Below are positions 12,664 to 15,119 of a stretch of 15,119 bases of DNA, piece after piece; position 1 is the first letter of the stretch, and every line of letters starts with the position of its first letter. The DNA is taken from positions 49,423 to 64,541 of the forward strand of contig NZ_JACXJG010000006.1 in NCBI RefSeq assembly GCF_014904065.1, written 5' to 3'. Source of the DNA: Gulosibacter sediminis (GTDB lineage: Bacteria; Actinomycetota; Actinomycetes; Actinomycetales; Microbacteriaceae). Below the pieces are notes generated by a model. It saw nothing but the letters and a program-made list of their open reading frames with translations, ran no database searches and had not been told where the DNA came from. The translations under genes and the position numbers were made by a program.

Positions 12664-14031
12664 CTACTTGCTCTCGTCAGCAGCCTCGACGGTTTCGACC
12701 TCGGCGTCAGCCTCGGTTTCGGTTTCAGCCTCGGCCTGCTTCTCGCGGGCCTGCTTCACGACGGCGGTGTACTCCGAGATGTCGACCGCGTTGCCGGCGG
12801 TGTCAACGACCTCGGCGTCCTCGAGCACGTAGAGGATCGCCTTCGAGCGGGCAACCTCGCCGATGATCTGCGGCATCTGGTTGTTCTGCTGAAGCACCTC
12901 GACGTACTGCTGCGGGGCCATGCCGTACTGCGACGCCTGCTGGAACAGGAACTCGGTGAACTCGTTCTGCTCAACCTCGACCGACTCGGCCTTGATGATC
13001 TCGTCGAGAATCACCTGCTGCTGGAACGACTTCTGGGCCGACTCGCGCACCTCTTCGCCGTGCTTGTCGTCGGGCTGGAGACCCTCGGACTCGAGGTGGC
13101 GGGCCACCTCTTCCTCGATCATCTGCTCGGGAACAGGCACCTCCGTCGACTCGATGAGCGCGTCGATGGCCTTCGCGCGGGCTTGCTCGACCTGGGCGAA
13201 GGTCTTCTTCTTCGCGGCCTGCTCGCGCAGGTCGTCGCGCAGCTCGTCGACGGTGTCGAACTCGCTCGCAAGTTGAGCAAAGTCGTCGTCCACCTCGGGG
13301 AGCTCGCGCTCCTTGACGGAAGTCACGGTCACCGAGATCTCGGCGGTCTCGCCGGCGTGGTCGCCGCCGAGGAGGGTCGAGTTGAAGGTGGTGTCCTCAC
13401 CGGCGGTGAGGGTGAGCAGCGCCTCGTCGGTGCCCTCGAGCAGCTCGCCCGAGCCAACCTCGTGCGACAGGCCGGTGGCCTCGTCGACGATCTCGTCGTC
13501 GATCTTCGCGACGAGGTCGATGATGGCGAAGTCGCCGTTCTCGATCGGGCGGTCAACGGTCTTCAGGGTGCCGAATCGCTCGCGCAGAGTGGTGAGCTCT
13601 GCCTCGACGTCCTCGTCGGTAACCTCAGCGGCGTCGACCTCGATCTTGAGGCCCTTGTACTCGCCGAGCTCAACCTCGGGGCGCACGTCGACCTCAACGG
13701 TGACGATGAGGTCGCCCGAGAAGTCCTTGAGGTCGGGGGTCTCGGTGACGTCGGCCTCGGGGCGACCGAGCGGCAGCAGACCCGACTCGTTGAGCGCGCG
13801 CTGGTAGAAGGTGTCGAGACCATCGTTGATCGCCTGGTCGACGACGACCTCGCGTCCGACGCGCTGGTCGATGATCTGGTTCGGCACCTTGCCCTTGCGG
13901 AAGCCGGGAATCTGAACCTGGTTCGCGATGGCCCGGTATGCCCCGTCAAGGTAAGGCTTGAAGTCCTCCGGCGTCACGTTGATCGTGAGCTTGGCATGGG
14001 TCGGGTTGATCTTGTCGACCGTGGTCTTCAC
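12664..14031 (-). CDS. tig: Trigger factor (ribosome-associated chaperone and peptidyl-prolyl isomerase)
   Basis: This 455-residue protein has the three trigger factor parts. The N-terminal ribosome-binding domain carries the signature GFRKGKVP (43-50), which docks at the ribosomal tunnel exit. The FKBP-like prolyl isomerase domain follows (roughly 150-240; GDFAIIDLVAKIDDE...GSGELLEG). Last is the long helical chaperone domain (EFDTVDELRDDLREQ, VPEQMIEEEVARHLE). The C-terminus ends in a very acidic Ala/Glu tail (AEAETETEADAEVETVEAAD), common in actinobacteria. The GTG at 14031 has AGGAG 9 bases upstream and begins VKTTVDKINPTHAKLTI, the family start; upstream in-frame codons are not coding-like. 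TAGTAT at 14142-14137 (minus strand) may be the -10 box, giving a leader of about 100 bases. Gene order tig, clpP1, clpP2 is the conserved bacterial arrangement linking folding of new chains to their degradation, but a terminator follows tig here. Confidence 0.96.
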   Translation of the reverse strand: MKTTVDKINPTHAKLTINVTPEDFKPYLDGAYRAIANQVQIPGFRKGKVPNQIIDQRVGREVVVDQAINDGLDTFYQRALNESGLLPLGRPEADVTETPDLKDFSGDLIVTVEVDVRPEVELGEYKGLKIEVDAAEVTDEDVEAELTTLRERFGTLKTVDRPIENGDFAIIDLVAKIDDEIVDEATGLSHEVGSGELLEGTDEALLTLTAGEDTTFNSTLLGGDHAGETAEISVTVTSVKERELPEVDDDFAQLASEFDTVDELRDDLREQAAKKKTFAQVEQARAKAIDALIESTEVPVPEQMIEEEVARHLESEGLQPDDKHGEEVRESAQKSFQQQVILDEIIKAESVEVEQNEFTEFLFQQASQYGMAPQQYVEVLQQNNQMPQIIGEVARSKAILYVLEDAEVVDTAGNAVDISEYTAVVKQAREKQAEAETETEADAEVETVEAADESK

Positions 14032-14184
14032 GTGCGAATTCTCCTGCGGATAGGTGGAGGCCGAACGAGCGGCCAGAGCATGGTGATGGCGCCGAACCCG
14101 AAGTCGAGTCACGTTGCGGCACACAAACAGCGTCTAATACTACGCGCCGCAGGTGAAACTGCCCGAATTTTCCTTTTCTGCCGG

Positions 14185-14232
14185 AAAAGGCGAATGCGGT
14201 GGCCGCGCTCGCGCGCAACCACCGCATCCGCC
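14185..14232 (-). terminator. Rho-independent terminator after the betaine-binding protein gene
   Basis: On the minus strand GGCGGATGCGGTGG (14232-14219) pairs with CCACCGCATTCGCC (14202-14189): 14 pairs including one G-U, with a GC-rich 16-base loop. TTTTCC follows directly (14188-14183). It begins 16 bases after the TAA stop at 14248. A textbook intrinsic terminator that isolates the transporter gene from tig. Confidence 0.85.
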
Positions 14233-14247
14233 TGGTCGAGGTCAGGA

Positions 14248-15119
14248 TTAGTCGGTCAAGCCGTCGACGTACTCCTGGTTCTCGCTGATCCACTCTTCGA
14301 CGATCGGACCGTAGTCGTTGCCGTCGTACTCGTTAAACATCGCGTTCTCGAGCGAGTAGAGCGTCTCCGAGTCCATCTTGAAGTCGGTGATCCACTGCGT
14401 CACGTTCGGGTGGGTGTCCCCGAACTCCTGTGAGCTGAAGCTGTAGATCGACTCCGTCTCGCCGAGGGTGCCCTCCGGGTCCTCGAGATCCTTGATGTCG
14501 TACTCGTCGTAGGCCCAGTGCGGGCGCCACAGCGTGACGACGATGTTCTCGCCCGACGACATCGCCGAGTCGAGTTCGGCGAGCATCGCCGGCGTCGACG
14601 AGGTGATGTATTCCATGCCCTCGAGGCCGTAGGTCGGGATCACGTTGTCCTTCGTGGCTGCCGTGAGGCCCGCACCCGGCTCGATGCCGTAAATGGTGTT
14701 GCCGAACTCGTCAGCGTGGTCGGCGAGCTCGTCGATCGAATCGATCGGCGCATCCGCGTTCACCGCGAAGGTGAGCACGGCCTCGTCGTTCCACGCGCCG
14801 AGCTGCGTGATCTGGTCGCCGTATTCCTCGATGTACTGGGCGTGCGTGATCGGCAGCCAGGTGTCGAGCAGGAGGTCGTAGCGGCCCTGCGAGAGGCCGA
14901 TGTACCCGGCGACGGCGTCGACGTACTCGAGGTTGACGGTGTAGCCCTTCTCCTCGAGGATCGCCTTCCACAGCTCGCTGACGGCCTCACCCTCGGGCCA
15001 ACCGGTGAAGACACCAATGGTGACCTCGGCGTCGTCCCCGTTGTCGGGGCCGGAGCCCTCCGCGGGGCTCGGGATGAGGTTGGCGACGACCACCGCGACG
15101 ATGACGGCGATGGCGACGA
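14248..15119 (-). CDS. Glycine betaine/proline betaine ABC transporter substrate-binding protein (OpuAC type), partial
   Basis: The N-terminus lies beyond the right edge; about 290 codons are visible. They begin in a hydrophobic membrane-spanning or signal segment (VAIAVIVAVVVANLIP), then a Ser/Gly/Asp hinge, then an OpuAC-like binding domain. The latter opens VTIGVFTGWPEGEAVSELWK and contains DTWLPITHAQYIEEYG and VVTLWRPHWAYDEYDIKDLEDP. The tryptophans in GWPEG, DTWLP and WRPHWAY are the kind that form the aromatic cage for the quaternary ammonium of betaine. Proteins of this group capture osmoprotectants outside the membrane and pass them to a permease and ATPase, which are presumably encoded beyond the edge. 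No lipobox cysteine follows the hydrophobic segment in the visible part. Either it is anchored by an uncleaved helix, or it is the C-terminal domain of a fused permease-binding protein. It could bind proline betaine, choline or carnitine instead. Confidence 0.88.
   Translation of the reverse strand, partial: VAIAVIVAVVVANLIPSPAEGSGPDNGDDAEVTIGVFTGWPEGEAVSELWKAILEEKGYTVNLEYVDAVAGYIGLSQGRYDLLLDTWLPITHAQYIEEYGDQITQLGAWNDEAVLTFAVNADAPIDSIDELADHADEFGNTIYGIEPGAGLTAATKDNVIPTYGLEGMEYITSSTPAMLAELDSAMSSGENIVVTLWRPHWAYDEYDIKDLEDPEGTLGETESIYSFSSQEFGDTHPNVTQWITDFKMDSETLYSLENAMFNEYDGNDYGPIVEEWISENQEYVDGLTD

Noticed and set aside
14032..14150. A possible tRNA upstream of tig (GGGTTCGGCGCC segment)
   Set aside because: The segment lacks the GTTCRA T-loop and no acceptor stem or anticodon arm can be drawn.
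12637..14433. A 598-codon plus-strand open frame opposite trigger factor
   Set aside because: It is the antisense shadow of tig in GC-rich DNA: leucine, valine and glycine-rich with no family motifs, while the minus strand encodes a complete trigger factor.

Overview
The window looks like a chromosomal segment of a high-GC Gram-positive actinobacterium, most likely Microbacteriaceae (this placement is inference). The support is strong G+C bias at third codon positions, a tig-clpP1-clpP2 module with two ClpP paralogues of the actinobacterial ClpP1/ClpP2 types, a FABP-like (DUF1794) protein, a DUF1684 protein and many actinobacterial-style lipoproteins. No rRNA, tRNA, CRISPR array, insertion sequence or phage gene was seen.

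Left part (1-4476). A minus-strand pair (a 36-residue membrane peptide, then a FABP/nitrobindin-like gene running off the left edge) is divergent from a plus-strand pair (a lipoprotein and a secreted PKD-like protein) whose genes overlap by 28 bases. Downstream on the plus strand are a small acidic conserved protein with a recognisable promoter, and a full-length M3 metallopeptidase of the Dcp/oligopeptidase A type.

Middle (4473-8037). Five minus-strand lipoprotein genes, plus a sixth wrecked copy, form a tandem paralogous array. Each intact gene has a signal peptide with lipobox, a disordered linker (nearly absent in one), and a C-terminal domain bounded by two conserved cysteines. This layout resembles the mycobacterial 19-kDa antigen LpqH. 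Order of transcription: the most divergent member stands alone after clpX; then, after a 122-bp gap holding a large hairpin, four members are packed with 18-42 bp gaps, followed by the pseudogene. This array is the least ordinary part of the window.

Right part (8124-15119). This holds the Clp protease machinery: clpX, then clpP2, clpP1 and tig, all on the minus strand. clpX is separated from clpP2 by about 1.8 kb containing a plus-strand DUF1684 gene flanked by two gene-poor stretches with decayed coding fragments. The tig-clpP1 gap holds a strong terminator hairpin and, further on, an 18-bp sequence matching every position of the ClgR consensus as I recall it, just upstream of a clpP1 promoter. 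clpP1P2 is therefore probably transcribed separately from tig and activated by ClgR. At the right edge is a glycine betaine/proline-betaine type ABC substrate-binding protein, cut off at its N-terminus and followed by a textbook terminator.
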